Of a DNA stretch of 5,660 nucleotides, positions 1-5,660 are shown in pieces. Position numbers and translations under genes: made by a program. Under the pieces are notes generated by a model. The model made no database searches, was not told the origin of the DNA, and saw only the letters and a list, made by a program, of their open reading frames with translations. This DNA comes from Collinsella aerofaciens. Its GTDB lineage: Bacteria > Actinomycetota > Coriobacteriia > Coriobacteriales > Coriobacteriaceae. How positions within the stretch are numbered: position 1 is the first letter of the stretch; every line of letters begins with the position of its first letter. The DNA lies in the NCBI GenBank assembly GCA_021641225.1, contig JAJWXI010000003.1, positions 1-5,660 on the forward strand, given 5' to 3'.

Positions 1-1205
1 GCCTCGTTGCAGGCAAGGGCCAGCGTGTGACCATCGACCAGGTCGAGCGAGCTCTTGCCGCGCAGACGGTCAACACCAGAGCGCGCGACCACGATGTTGT
101 CGAAGCCCTCGGTCTTATAGCCTTCGATGATCACCACGTCGACATCGTTGTAGCGCGACAGCAGCTCGCGCGCGGGCATCTCGTCCTCCTCGCGCGTGTC
201 GGCGTACTCCGCCCAGCGCGTGGCGCAGATGAGGCCCACGTGCTTGGATCCGGCCTGGTGATGGCGCCAGGTGTCCTTAGCGGGCACATCGATATCAAAG
301 CCGTGGTGCCCGTGATGCTTGAGCGAACCCACGCGCAGGCCGCGGCGGGTGAGCTCGGCGATAACCTTCTCGACGAGCGTGGTCTTGCCCGAGTTTTGGT
401 AGCCGATAAACGCGATCGCAGGGACGGCCGGGGCCGGAGCTGCGGGCGCGATGGCGACGGATGCGCTCGCGGGTGCGTTACCGTCTGCGGCGGCAGCCTC
501 AACAGCAGCGGCCTGACGTTCGGCACGATCCCACACGCCCGAGCGGCCGCCTTCCTTGTGCAGCAGGCGCACGTCGACGATCTCCATGCCGCGATCTACC
601 GCCTTGCACATGTCGTAGATGGTCAGACACGCGGCGCTCGCTCCAGTCAGAGCCTCCATCTCGATACCCGTCTTTCCCGTTACGCCGGCCGTGACCAGCA
701 CGTGAAAGCCAACCTGCCCGTCCGCGCGCGCCGGCGCCCAGCCCTCGGGCACGTCCTCGGCCGGCGTCCCCGCCGCAGCGATGGGCGCAATGTCGCACTT
801 GCTCTTGGTAATGAGCAGCGGATGGCACATGGGGATGATGTCGCTTGTGCGTTTGATGGCCATAATGCCCGCCACGCGCGCGCAAGCAAGCACGTCGCCC
901 TTTTTGGCGCGGTCCTGCAGCACCATAGCCTGCGTCTCGGGATGCATGAGGATAGTGCCCTCGGCGATAGCAATGCGATGGGTCTCGGCCTTGTCGGACA
1001 CGTCGACCATGCGCACCTCACCCTTGGCGTCCACGTGCGTCAGCTCGTCACGGCGGGCGTCGCGGGCGGGCTCGGTAGCAGCGCTGGCAGTCGGCTGCGC
1101 GGACGCGTCGGCGTTGCCAGCATTCGCCGCAGCCGTGGCTTTGTGGGCAGACATCGCGGCCCTGCGAGCGGCCTTGGTGGCATCGGCGTACCTGCTCTTG
1201 GCCAT
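1..1205 (-). CDS. moaC-mobB: MoaC-MobB fusion protein, 3' end outside window
   Basis: Reading the minus strand from an ATG at 1205-1203 gives 401 codons without a stop up to the left edge, so the gene is partial. Residues 1-54 are an Ala-rich extension of unknown role. Residues 55-226 are MoaC, the cyclic pyranopterin monophosphate synthase: LTHVDAKGEVRMVDVSDK start, MCHPL (126-130), GKTGIEMEALTGAS (177-190), YDMCKAVD (197-204, with the conserved Asp198 and Lys201), KEGGRSG (217-223). An extra segment of about 20 residues lies at 141-163. Residues 227-263 are an Ala/Pro linker. Residues 264-401 are MobB, the GTP-binding adapter of molybdopterin guanine dinucleotide synthesis: P-loop GYQNSGKTT (268-276), LKHHGHHGFDID (295-306), VVIIEGYK (356-363). 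The start follows moaA by 4 bases and has a Shine-Dalgarno at 1218-1213, so the two are probably translationally coupled. A second ATG at 1154 (Met18) is possible but lacks this site. Domain calls are firm. What follows MobB beyond the edge is unknown. Confidence 0.93.
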   Translation of the reverse strand, partial: MAKSRYADATKAARRAAMSAHKATAAANAGNADASAQPTASAATEPARDARRDELTHVDAKGEVRMVDVSDKAETHRIAIAEGTILMHPETQAMVLQDRAKKGDVLACARVAGIMAIKRTSDIIPMCHPLLITKSKCDIAPIAAAGTPAEDVPEGWAPARADGQVGFHVLVTAGVTGKTGIEMEALTGASAACLTIYDMCKAVDRGMEIVDVRLLHKEGGRSGVWDRAERQAAAVEAAAADGNAPASASVAIAPAAPAPAVPAIAFIGYQNSGKTTLVEKVIAELTRRGLRVGSLKHHGHHGFDIDVPAKDTWRHHQAGSKHVGLICATRWAEYADTREEDEMPARELLSRYNDVDVVIIEGYKTEGFDNIVVARSGVDRLRGKSSLDLVDGHTLALACNE

Positions 1206-1209
1206 ATGA

Positions 1210-2265
1210 TCATCCTCCGATTTGGGACATAAATCGTTGCGTGCCCTCAATTATCGCGTGTTCCTGCGGTTTGTGGGCCACGGCATCGCGCCAAATCGAA
1301 AGTACCTGCATATCATCACCACGGCGCAGCGCCTCACGCACCGAATACTCGGCATCGCTGAACAGGCACGGACGCACGTTGCCATCGGCCGTCAGGCGCA
1401 GGCGGTTGCAATTCGCACAAAAATGGTTGGACATGGCGCTGATGAAACCGACCGTTCCCGCCGCGCCCGGAAAGTGCCAGTAGCGCGCAGGGCCCGCGCC
1501 GGCAGGAGCGTCGTTGATGTCGAGCGGCTCGAGCTCGCCCAGTCCCGCCGTGGTGGCCCCGGCATTGATGCGCGCCCGCAGCTCGTCGCTCGGCACGGTG
1601 TCGCTCGCGTCCCACAGCTCGGGATTGAGCGTGGGCGCATGCGGGTCCACAGCGCAATGCGAGCTCGTGCGCTCGTCACCGATGGGCATGTATTCGATAA
1701 AGCGCAGGTGGATGGGTCGGTCGAGCGTGAGCCGCGCAAGGGCCGCCACATCCTGGTTGAGTCGGCGCACCACAACGCAGTTGACCTTAACGGGCTCAAA
1801 GCCCCAAGCCAGCGCCGCGTCGATGCCGGCCATGGTCTGCTCGAGTCGACCCAGGCGCGTGATCTTTCCAAAGAGCGTAGGGTCGAGCGTGTCGAGCGAA
1901 ATGTTGACGCGGTTAAGACCGGCGTCTTTGAGCTGCGGCGCCAGCTTGGGCAGCAGGGCGCCATTGGTGGTGAGCGAAATGTCCTCGATCTGCGGAATCG
2001 CGCGGATATCACGAATGAGCGGAATAATACGGCGGCTGACCAGCGGCTCGCCGCCCGTCAGACGCACGCGGCGAATGCCCTCCCCCGCCACCAAGCGCAC
2101 AAAGCGGGCGATTTCCTCAGCGCTGAGCAGCTCGTCGTGCGCGCGGGGCGCCACGCCATCGGCCGGCATGCAGTAAATGCAGCGGAAATTGCACTTGTCG
2201 GTAACGGCAATGCGCAGGTAGTTGATGTCGCGGCCAAAGCCGTCATGTTGCACGCGCCCGTCCAC
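1210..2265 (-). CDS. moaA: GTP 3',8-cyclase MoaA
   Basis: This is a radical SAM enzyme that, with MoaC, turns GTP into cyclic pyranopterin monophosphate in the cytoplasm, the first step of molybdenum cofactor synthesis. At 351 aa it is slightly longer than the usual 320-340. The N-terminal SAM cluster motif is C25-x3-C29-x2-C32 (CNFRCIYC), followed by LTGGEP (69-74), TTNGALL (99-105) and NISLDTLD (121-128). The C-terminal, GTP-side cluster is C283-x2-C286-x13-C300 (FCANCNRLR to VRPCL). The protein ends in the Gly-Gly typical of active MoaA. The start is GTG at 2265-2263, chosen because GGGGAGGG lies 4 bases upstream (2277-2270) and there is no in-frame ATG before Met33, which lies inside the cluster motif. 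About 20 extra residues at 199-224 vary among homologues. It is the first gene of an operon with moaC-mobB, preceded by a 233-base gap. Confidence 0.97.
   Translation of the reverse strand: MDGRVQHDGFGRDINYLRIAVTDKCNFRCIYCMPADGVAPRAHDELLSAEEIARFVRLVAGEGIRRVRLTGGEPLVSRRIIPLIRDIRAIPQIEDISLTTNGALLPKLAPQLKDAGLNRVNISLDTLDPTLFGKITRLGRLEQTMAGIDAALAWGFEPVKVNCVVVRRLNQDVAALARLTLDRPIHLRFIEYMPIGDERTSSHCAVDPHAPTLNPELWDASDTVPSDELRARINAGATTAGLGELEPLDINDAPAGAGPARYWHFPGAAGTVGFISAMSNHFCANCNRLRLTADGNVRPCLFSDAEYSVREALRRGDDMQVLSIWRDAVAHKPQEHAIIEGTQRFMSQIGG
1213..1218 (-). promoter_or_regulatory. Ribosome binding site of moaC-mobB inside the moaA 3' end
   Basis: On the minus strand moaA ends CAA ATC GGA GGA TGA, and GGAGGA is a strong Shine-Dalgarno sequence. 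It sits 7 bases (8 from the GGAGG core) before the ATG at 1205-1203. The same six bases encode the C-terminal Gly-Gly of MoaA, which the family needs for activity. Ribosomes finishing moaA would therefore terminate on top of the next start, which fits translational coupling. Confidence 0.8.
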
Positions 2266-2269
2266 GCGG

Positions 2270-2277
2270 CCCTCCCC
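2270..2277 (-). promoter_or_regulatory. Ribosome binding site deciding the moaA GTG start
   Basis: The minus strand reads GGGGAGGG CCGC GTG. The GGAGG core (2275-2271) is 5 bases from the GTG at 2265-2263. This supports the GTG over the other in-frame GTG four codons later, which lacks a comparable site. Confidence 0.75.
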
Positions 2278-2305
2278 TCACGCGGCGTTTTATTCTTCGG
2301 AAAAC

Positions 2306-2311
2306 ATAATA
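2306..2311 (-). promoter_or_regulatory. Possible -10 box of the moaA operon promoter
   Basis: The minus strand has TATTAT, one mismatch from TATAAT, about 40 bases before the moaA start. It would give a leader of roughly 35 bases. The hexamer 17 bases upstream (2334-2329, GTCGGC) is a poor -35 match, so either the promoter needs an activator or this is an AT-rich chance match in a GC-rich genome. Confidence 0.35.
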
Positions 2312-2397
2312 CCCCACGAGAGAATCATGCCGACACCCGTACGACAGGACAGGTCGTTTCAAGCGAAACGGGCTTTCCAAACCCATCCTCAGCACAG

Positions 2398-2458
2398 ACC
2401 ATCACAACATTCGATGCTTTTCCCGTTTTTGGCGAAAAACGTCGAATGTTGTGATGGT
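2398..2458. repeat. Palindromic element A (17 bp stem, 27-base loop)
   Basis: The arms at 2398-2414 and 2442-2458 are perfect 17-base inverted repeats around a 27-base loop. Within the loop, 2424-2441 forms a second perfect inverted repeat (CGTTTTT / AAAAACG, 4-base tip). The element shares loop and stem sequence with element B at 3637-3701, in the same orientation. It lies 40 bases after the stop of the nuclease-like gene and about 130 bases before moaA. There is no T-run after it on the minus strand and only TTT on the plus strand, so it is not a classic intrinsic terminator. It could still act as a transcript-end stabilising or REP-like hairpin. Confidence 0.9.
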
Positions 2459-2498
2459 TTGCCTGCCCACGGCACCCCGTAGAAGGGCCGGAACGCCC

Positions 2499-3536
2499 CT
2501 AAAGGCCGCCGTCCCAGTGCCGAATCACGAATTCTCGCAGGTCGTTCTGCCGTTTCTGGAACGCTTCGCTTCGGTCGCACTTGAGGCCCATAGCGAGCGC
2601 GATGGCATTCATCGCCCGATGCAATTGCAGTTGATGGGCAAACTGAGTCCCGGTGAGGACGATCATCCTAAAGCCCAGCGCGCTCAGTACGGTCATACGC
2701 TCCGCATCCGACGCGCTGCGCTGTTTATCAAGATGGTCCGAACCGTTGTATTCAATCCCCGTACCGCTCGCAGGTGCATATACATCGATCTCGAAATACC
2801 CAGCCTTAGCGAGATATTTGAACTCGTTGGGAACATCGACCCGATGGTTGAGCTCGATCTTGGCGTATCCCAGCCCGCCTTGGGAACGCTTCGCGACGAC
2901 CATGATCGCGGTGGCCGTCTCCATGGGCGACCGCGCACCATCGTGCACGCGTTTGAGCACGGCAGCCGCACGTGTAGCCCCCTGACGAGATCGGTTCTCA
3001 TCGCAATAAGCGATCAAGTCGGTAACGGTATACCTCTGCCCCATCTCGATATAATCGCCTGACGACAAATGATTCAAATGGTATCGGGCGCAGATTTCAT
3101 ACCCATATTCCAGCTGCTCGGACTCACTCATCCACGAACCCGCCTGGACAAAACACATGGCCTCATCAACCACCAAGAGACCCTCTGCTACCTCGATGAG
3201 ATGGTCCGAAGGAATGGGCACCCCAAACACATGTCGTCGGAGACCCGCCGGCCGAGAGCGTTCAAAATCGAAGCTGACCAGCGTATCGATACGATCGAGC
3301 TCCTCATGCGGGATGCCAAGTGAGGCCAGATAGTCGGCAACGATCTCGACCGCCGTAGATATTCTCAGCCCCTTGGCATCTAACCCCAGTTTGGGCAGGC
3401 CCGCGGTCGGCTGCGCCTCGTCGGCGATCGAGTCCTCATCGTATAGACTGCTTGCTCGCGAAAGCGGCTCAGATGGGCGCGCCACATTGTGGTACAGCCA
3501 GGCAGTCTTATGGGACAGGACGATCGGCAGGTCCAT
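2499..3536 (-). CDS. Uncharacterised protein with nuclease-like C-terminus
   Basis: This 345 aa protein has no function I can name. The C-terminal third (about 200-310) resembles the DUF559/Vsr-like branch of the PD-(D/E)XK nuclease fold: SPMETATAIMV helix (203-213), Asp251 in GYFEIDVY, Glu262 in GTGIEYNGSDH (258-268), a charged helix SASDAERMTVLSALGF (274-289), then the strand RMIVLT (290-295). The N-terminal LPIVLSHKTAWLYHN (3-17) resembles openings in AbiEi-like and related proteins, which often occur in many copies in Coriobacteriia (from memory). No signal peptide or membrane segment is seen. The start is ATG at 3536-3534, with GGAGG 4 bases upstream. A longer frame opening at 3731 reads through the palindromic repeat and is rejected. 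By hand count, two 60-base samples of this gene are about 48% and 58% GC, against about 63% and 75% in samples of the exporter and moaC, which suggests acquisition or relaxed selection. It stands alone between elements A and B. Catalysis is unproven. Confidence 0.8.
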   Translation of the reverse strand: MDLPIVLSHKTAWLYHNVARPSEPLSRASSLYDEDSIADEAQPTAGLPKLGLDAKGLRISTAVEIVADYLASLGIPHEELDRIDTLVSFDFERSRPAGLRRHVFGVPIPSDHLIEVAEGLLVVDEAMCFVQAGSWMSESEQLEYGYEICARYHLNHLSSGDYIEMGQRYTVTDLIAYCDENRSRQGATRAAAVLKRVHDGARSPMETATAIMVVAKRSQGGLGYAKIELNHRVDVPNEFKYLAKAGYFEIDVYAPASGTGIEYNGSDHLDKQRSASDAERMTVLSALGFRMIVLTGTQFAHQLQLHRAMNAIALAMGLKCDRSEAFQKRQNDLREFVIRHWDGGL

Positions 3537-3540
3537 GAGC

Positions 3541-3545
3541 CCTCC
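3541..3545 (-). promoter_or_regulatory. Ribosome binding site deciding the start of the nuclease-like gene
   Basis: The minus strand reads GGAGG GCTC ATG, with the ATG at 3536-3534. This site, and the similarity of the following residues to the openings of related proteins, support this start over the upstream frame that would translate the hairpin repeat. No convincing promoter was found between here and element B. Confidence 0.7.
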
Positions 3546-3634
3546 AATGGGTCGGATAACCAACCTTATTCCCCTGCTCGCGGATTCGCACACCTTCGCA
3601 TGCAAGTTAGAGATTCCACCCGATCGGATGGCAG

Positions 3635-3701
3635 AAAAACCGTCCCAACATTCGATGCTTTTCCCGATATTGGCAAAAAACGTCGAATGTTGGGACGGTT
3701 T
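3635..3701 (-). terminator. Probable intrinsic terminator of the ABC exporter gene (element B)
   Basis: Read on the minus strand, element B is a 19 bp stem whose 3' arm runs into TTTTT (3639-3635) followed by CTGCC. A strong stem plus a short T-run 49 bases after the stop codon fits Rho-independent termination of the exporter transcript. The long 27-base loop is unusual, so efficiency is uncertain. The T-run overlaps the stem base. Confidence 0.5.
3637..3701. repeat. Palindromic element B (19 bp stem, 27-base loop)
   Basis: The arms at 3637-3655 and 3683-3701 are perfect 19-base inverted repeats around a 27-base loop that differs from the loop of element A at only 3 positions. The shared 17-base stems differ at two places, and each change is matched on the opposite arm: A:T becomes G:C, and A:T becomes C:G. 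The inner loop hairpin seen in A (here 3665-3682) is weakened by two T-T mismatches. The element lies 49 bases after the exporter stop and 100 bases before the start of the nuclease-like gene. Confidence 0.9.
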
Positions 3702-3750
3702 GAGGCGAGGTGAGAGGCACGGAGGGATCAAAGCATCGTGCTCGAACGGG

Positions 3751-5658
3751 TTAATCCAACTCTTTTAAGCCATGCGCGAGCTGCCAGTATTCGCCGTGCT
3801 GGGCGAGCAGCTCCTCGTGCGTGCCGCGCTCGATGATGCGGCCGTGTTCGAGGACCATGATGGCGTCGGCGTCGCGGACGGTGGACAGGCGGTGCGCGAT
3901 CATAAACGTGGTGCGTCCGCGCATGATGCGGTCCATACCGCGCTCGATGAGCTTTTCGGTGCGCGTGTCGATGGAGCTCGTAGCCTCGTCCAGGATGAGC
4001 ACCGGCGGATCGGCCACGGCCACGCGCGCAATGGCGAGCAGCTGGCGCTGGCCCTGCGACAGGTTGGCACCGTCGGCCGTGACCGGCGTGTCGTACCCTC
4101 TCGGCAGGCGGCGGATAAACGAATCCGCGCAGGCGGCCTCGGCGGCGGCGCGCACTTCCTCGTCAGTCGCGTCGAGCTTGCCAAAGCGAATGTTCTGCGC
4201 AATGGTGCCGCTAAACAGGTGCGTGTCCTGCAGCACAATGCCGAGCGACCCGCGCAGGCTGGCCTTGGCAATGTGCTTGACGTCGATGCCGTCGTACGTG
4301 ATCTCGCCGTCATCGACCTCGTAGAAGCGGTTGATGAGGTTGGTGATGGTCGTCTTTCCGGCGCCCGTCGAACCCACAAAGGCGATTTTCTGTCCCGGCT
4401 TGGCAAACAGGTTGAGGTCCGTGAGCACACGCGTGCCCGGCACGTAGGAAAAGTCCACGGCATGGAAGCGCACGTCACCGGCAAGCGGGACAAGGCCGGT
4501 CACAAGCTCGGTGCCATCGGCGGCCACTGCACGGCCCGATTCGTCAACGGCAGCCACGTCGTGCAGGTGCCCGTACGTGCCCACGCCACGGCCCTCGGGA
4601 ATCTTCCACGCCCACGCGGATTCGCCCGTCTGCACCAGCTCCACGCAGCCCTCGTCCACCTCGGGCTCAAGGTCCATCGCGGCAAACAGGCGCTCGGCAC
4701 CGGCCAGCGCGTTGAGCAAGAAGTTGCCCAGCTGCGTGAACTGGTTGATGGGCATGGCCGCCTGACGTACAAAGACCAGGTAGCTCGCGAGCGCGCCCAC
4801 GTCGGCCAGGCCGTTGATGCAGAGCATGCCGCCCGCCACCGCAACGATCGCGTAGTTGGCATACCCGATCACCACGGTCATGGGCACCATCGAGTTGGCG
4901 TAGGCCTGCGCGGCGCCACCGGTGCGGCGCAGTTCCTGGTTGCGCGCGTCAAAACCGGCAACGTTAGCCTGCTCGTGGTTAAAGACCTTGATGACCTTTT
5001 GGCCCGAGACCATCTCCTCGACATATCCGTCCAAGTCGCCGAGGGATGCCTGCTGGGCGGCAAAGAAACGCTTGGAGCGAATACCCGAGTAGCGCGCGTA
5101 CAGAACAATGGCCGCGTCGCACACAAGCGTGATAATCGTGAGCTGCCAGTTGAGGATGATGAGCATGGCCGTGGTGCCGATCACCTGGATGGTCGCCTGG
5201 ATCACGTTGGCAAAGCTGTTGTTGAGCGCCTCGGAGACGGTGTCGACGTCGTTGGTGAAGAAGCTCATGATGTCGCCCGAGCGCGTGCTGTCGAAATAGC
5301 TGAGCGGCAGCGTCTGGATATGCGCGAACAGGTCGCGGCGGATGTCGGACACCACGCGCTGGGCTGCGCGCACCATAATCTGCGAGTAACCCAGGGCCGA
5401 GAGCACACCCGCGGCATAGATGGCAGCTGTAAAGAGAACCTGCTTGGTGAGCAGTTCCTCCCCGCCCGTAGCCAGGCCGTTGACGATGGGGCGCACCATG
5501 TAGGTGCCGGCAAGGCTTGCGATGGCGGCGATAGAAGCGAGCACACCTACCGCAAGCAGCGAGAACTTGGCATGGCCCATGTAGCTGAGCAGGCGGCGGA
5601 GCGTCTGCCCCAGATTGGCCGGACGGGCCTGAGCTGATGTCTTAGGCATGGCGCTCAC
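3751..5658 (-). CDS. ABC exporter half-transporter, permease-ATPase fusion (MdlB/MsbA type)
   Basis: This 635 aa protein has a six-helix exporter domain followed by an ATPase domain, and it acts as a dimer in the cytoplasmic membrane. Hydrophobic segments lie at about 32-57, 74-95, 150-170, 171-190, 258-282 and 287-312. The ATPase has Walker A GSTGAGKTT (429-437), Q-loop Gln477, signature LSQGQ (533-537), Walker B VLILDE (553-558) with catalytic Glu558, D-loop SSID and switch His589, so its own site looks intact. An insert of about 60 residues (335-395) separates the two domains; I recall similar inserts in heterodimeric exporters of Firmicutes and Actinobacteria. The substrate cannot be deduced. 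The start is either GTG at 5658 or ATG at 5649 (Met4). The latter is preceded by AGGTGA, 5 bases away. The GTGA at 5658-5655 would also fit a 4-base overlap with an upstream partner gene outside the window. It is probably one half of a heterodimer, which is inferred. Confidence 0.92.
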   Translation of the reverse strand: MSAMPKTSAQARPANLGQTLRRLLSYMGHAKFSLLAVGVLASIAAIASLAGTYMVRPIVNGLATGGEELLTKQVLFTAAIYAAGVLSALGYSQIMVRAAQRVVSDIRRDLFAHIQTLPLSYFDSTRSGDIMSFFTNDVDTVSEALNNSFANVIQATIQVIGTTAMLIILNWQLTIITLVCDAAIVLYARYSGIRSKRFFAAQQASLGDLDGYVEEMVSGQKVIKVFNHEQANVAGFDARNQELRRTGGAAQAYANSMVPMTVVIGYANYAIVAVAGGMLCINGLADVGALASYLVFVRQAAMPINQFTQLGNFLLNALAGAERLFAAMDLEPEVDEGCVELVQTGESAWAWKIPEGRGVGTYGHLHDVAAVDESGRAVAADGTELVTGLVPLAGDVRFHAVDFSYVPGTRVLTDLNLFAKPGQKIAFVGSTGAGKTTITNLINRFYEVDDGEITYDGIDVKHIAKASLRGSLGIVLQDTHLFSGTIAQNIRFGKLDATDEEVRAAAEAACADSFIRRLPRGYDTPVTADGANLSQGQRQLLAIARVAVADPPVLILDEATSSIDTRTEKLIERGMDRIMRGRTTFMIAHRLSTVRDADAIMVLEHGRIIERGTHEELLAQHGEYWQLAHGLKELD

Positions 5659-5660
5659 CT

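Noticed and set aside
27..1232. Long plus-strand open frame (401 aa) opposite moaC-mobB
   Set aside because: It is antisense to a gene with clear MoaC and MobB motifs. Its sequence is low-complexity Ala/Arg/Gly/His with no recognisable domain, as expected from GC-rich third positions.
1222..2454. Plus-strand open frame (410 aa) opposite moaA
   Set aside because: It is a shadow of moaA, has no family resemblance, and runs through palindromic element A.
2266..2498. Molybdenum cofactor riboswitch upstream of moaA
   Set aside because: The leader downstream of the possible promoter is only about 35 bases, and the upstream gap shows no multi-helix structure beyond element A and small inverted repeats.
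2389..2580. Short minus-strand frame (63 aa) across element A
   Set aside because: It overlaps the 3' end of the nuclease-like gene in another frame, and its only similarity to anything here comes from translated hairpin repeat.
2398..3701. Insertion sequence or composite transposon with A and B as ends
   Set aside because: There is no transposase, the two elements are direct rather than inverted relative to each other, and I see no target-site duplications beside them. A cassette is still possible but not as a classic IS.
2398..3701. CRISPR array
   Set aside because: There are only two copies, each a long palindrome with a self-complementary loop, about 1.2 kb apart with a gene between them. 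There is no regular repeat-spacer pattern.
3772..5637. Plus-strand open frame (621 aa) opposite the ABC exporter
   Set aside because: It mirrors almost the whole exporter gene and is rich in His, Arg, Val and Gly without motifs. It is a composition artefact.

Overview
The window reads as chromosomal DNA of a high-GC Gram-positive anaerobe, most likely a gut Coriobacteriia (Collinsella-like) actinobacterium. This rests on the GC-rich third codon positions, the style of the ABC exporter and MoaA proteins, the uncharacterised nuclease-like protein in the middle, and a palindromic intergenic repeat that I recall from Collinsella-type genomes. That recollection was not checked. All four genes are on the minus strand, so the window is read from right to left.

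Layout in transcription order: (1) 5658-3751, a complete half-size ABC exporter (TMD-NBD, 635 aa), whose GTGA start context suggests that a partner half-transporter ends just outside the window. (2) 3750-3537, a gap holding palindromic element B, which acts as a plausible terminator for the exporter. (3) 3536-2499, an uncharacterised 345 aa protein whose C-terminal third resembles a PD-(D/E)XK nuclease fold. (4) 2498-2266, a gap holding palindromic element A and a possible moaA promoter. (5) 2265-1210, moaA. (6) 1205 to beyond the left edge, one long frame encoding a MoaC domain, an Ala/Pro-rich linker and a MobB domain. This gene is open at the edge.

moaA and the moaC-mobB fusion form a tight operon with a 4-base gap, and the ribosome binding site of the second gene lies in the Gly-Gly codons of the first. 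MoaA and MoaC together convert GTP to cyclic pyranopterin monophosphate, the first step of molybdenum cofactor synthesis. MobB is the GTP-binding adapter used late in the pathway, when the guanine dinucleotide form is made. The fusion therefore joins an early and a late step of one pathway.

The most notable non-coding signal is the pair of about 61-65 base hairpin elements, A and B. They have the same orientation and a 27-base loop each, and they flank the nuclease-like gene. Their stems differ at two positions, and in both cases the paired base has changed too, so the structure rather than the exact sequence appears to be kept. I found no CRISPR array, tRNA, rRNA or transposase.
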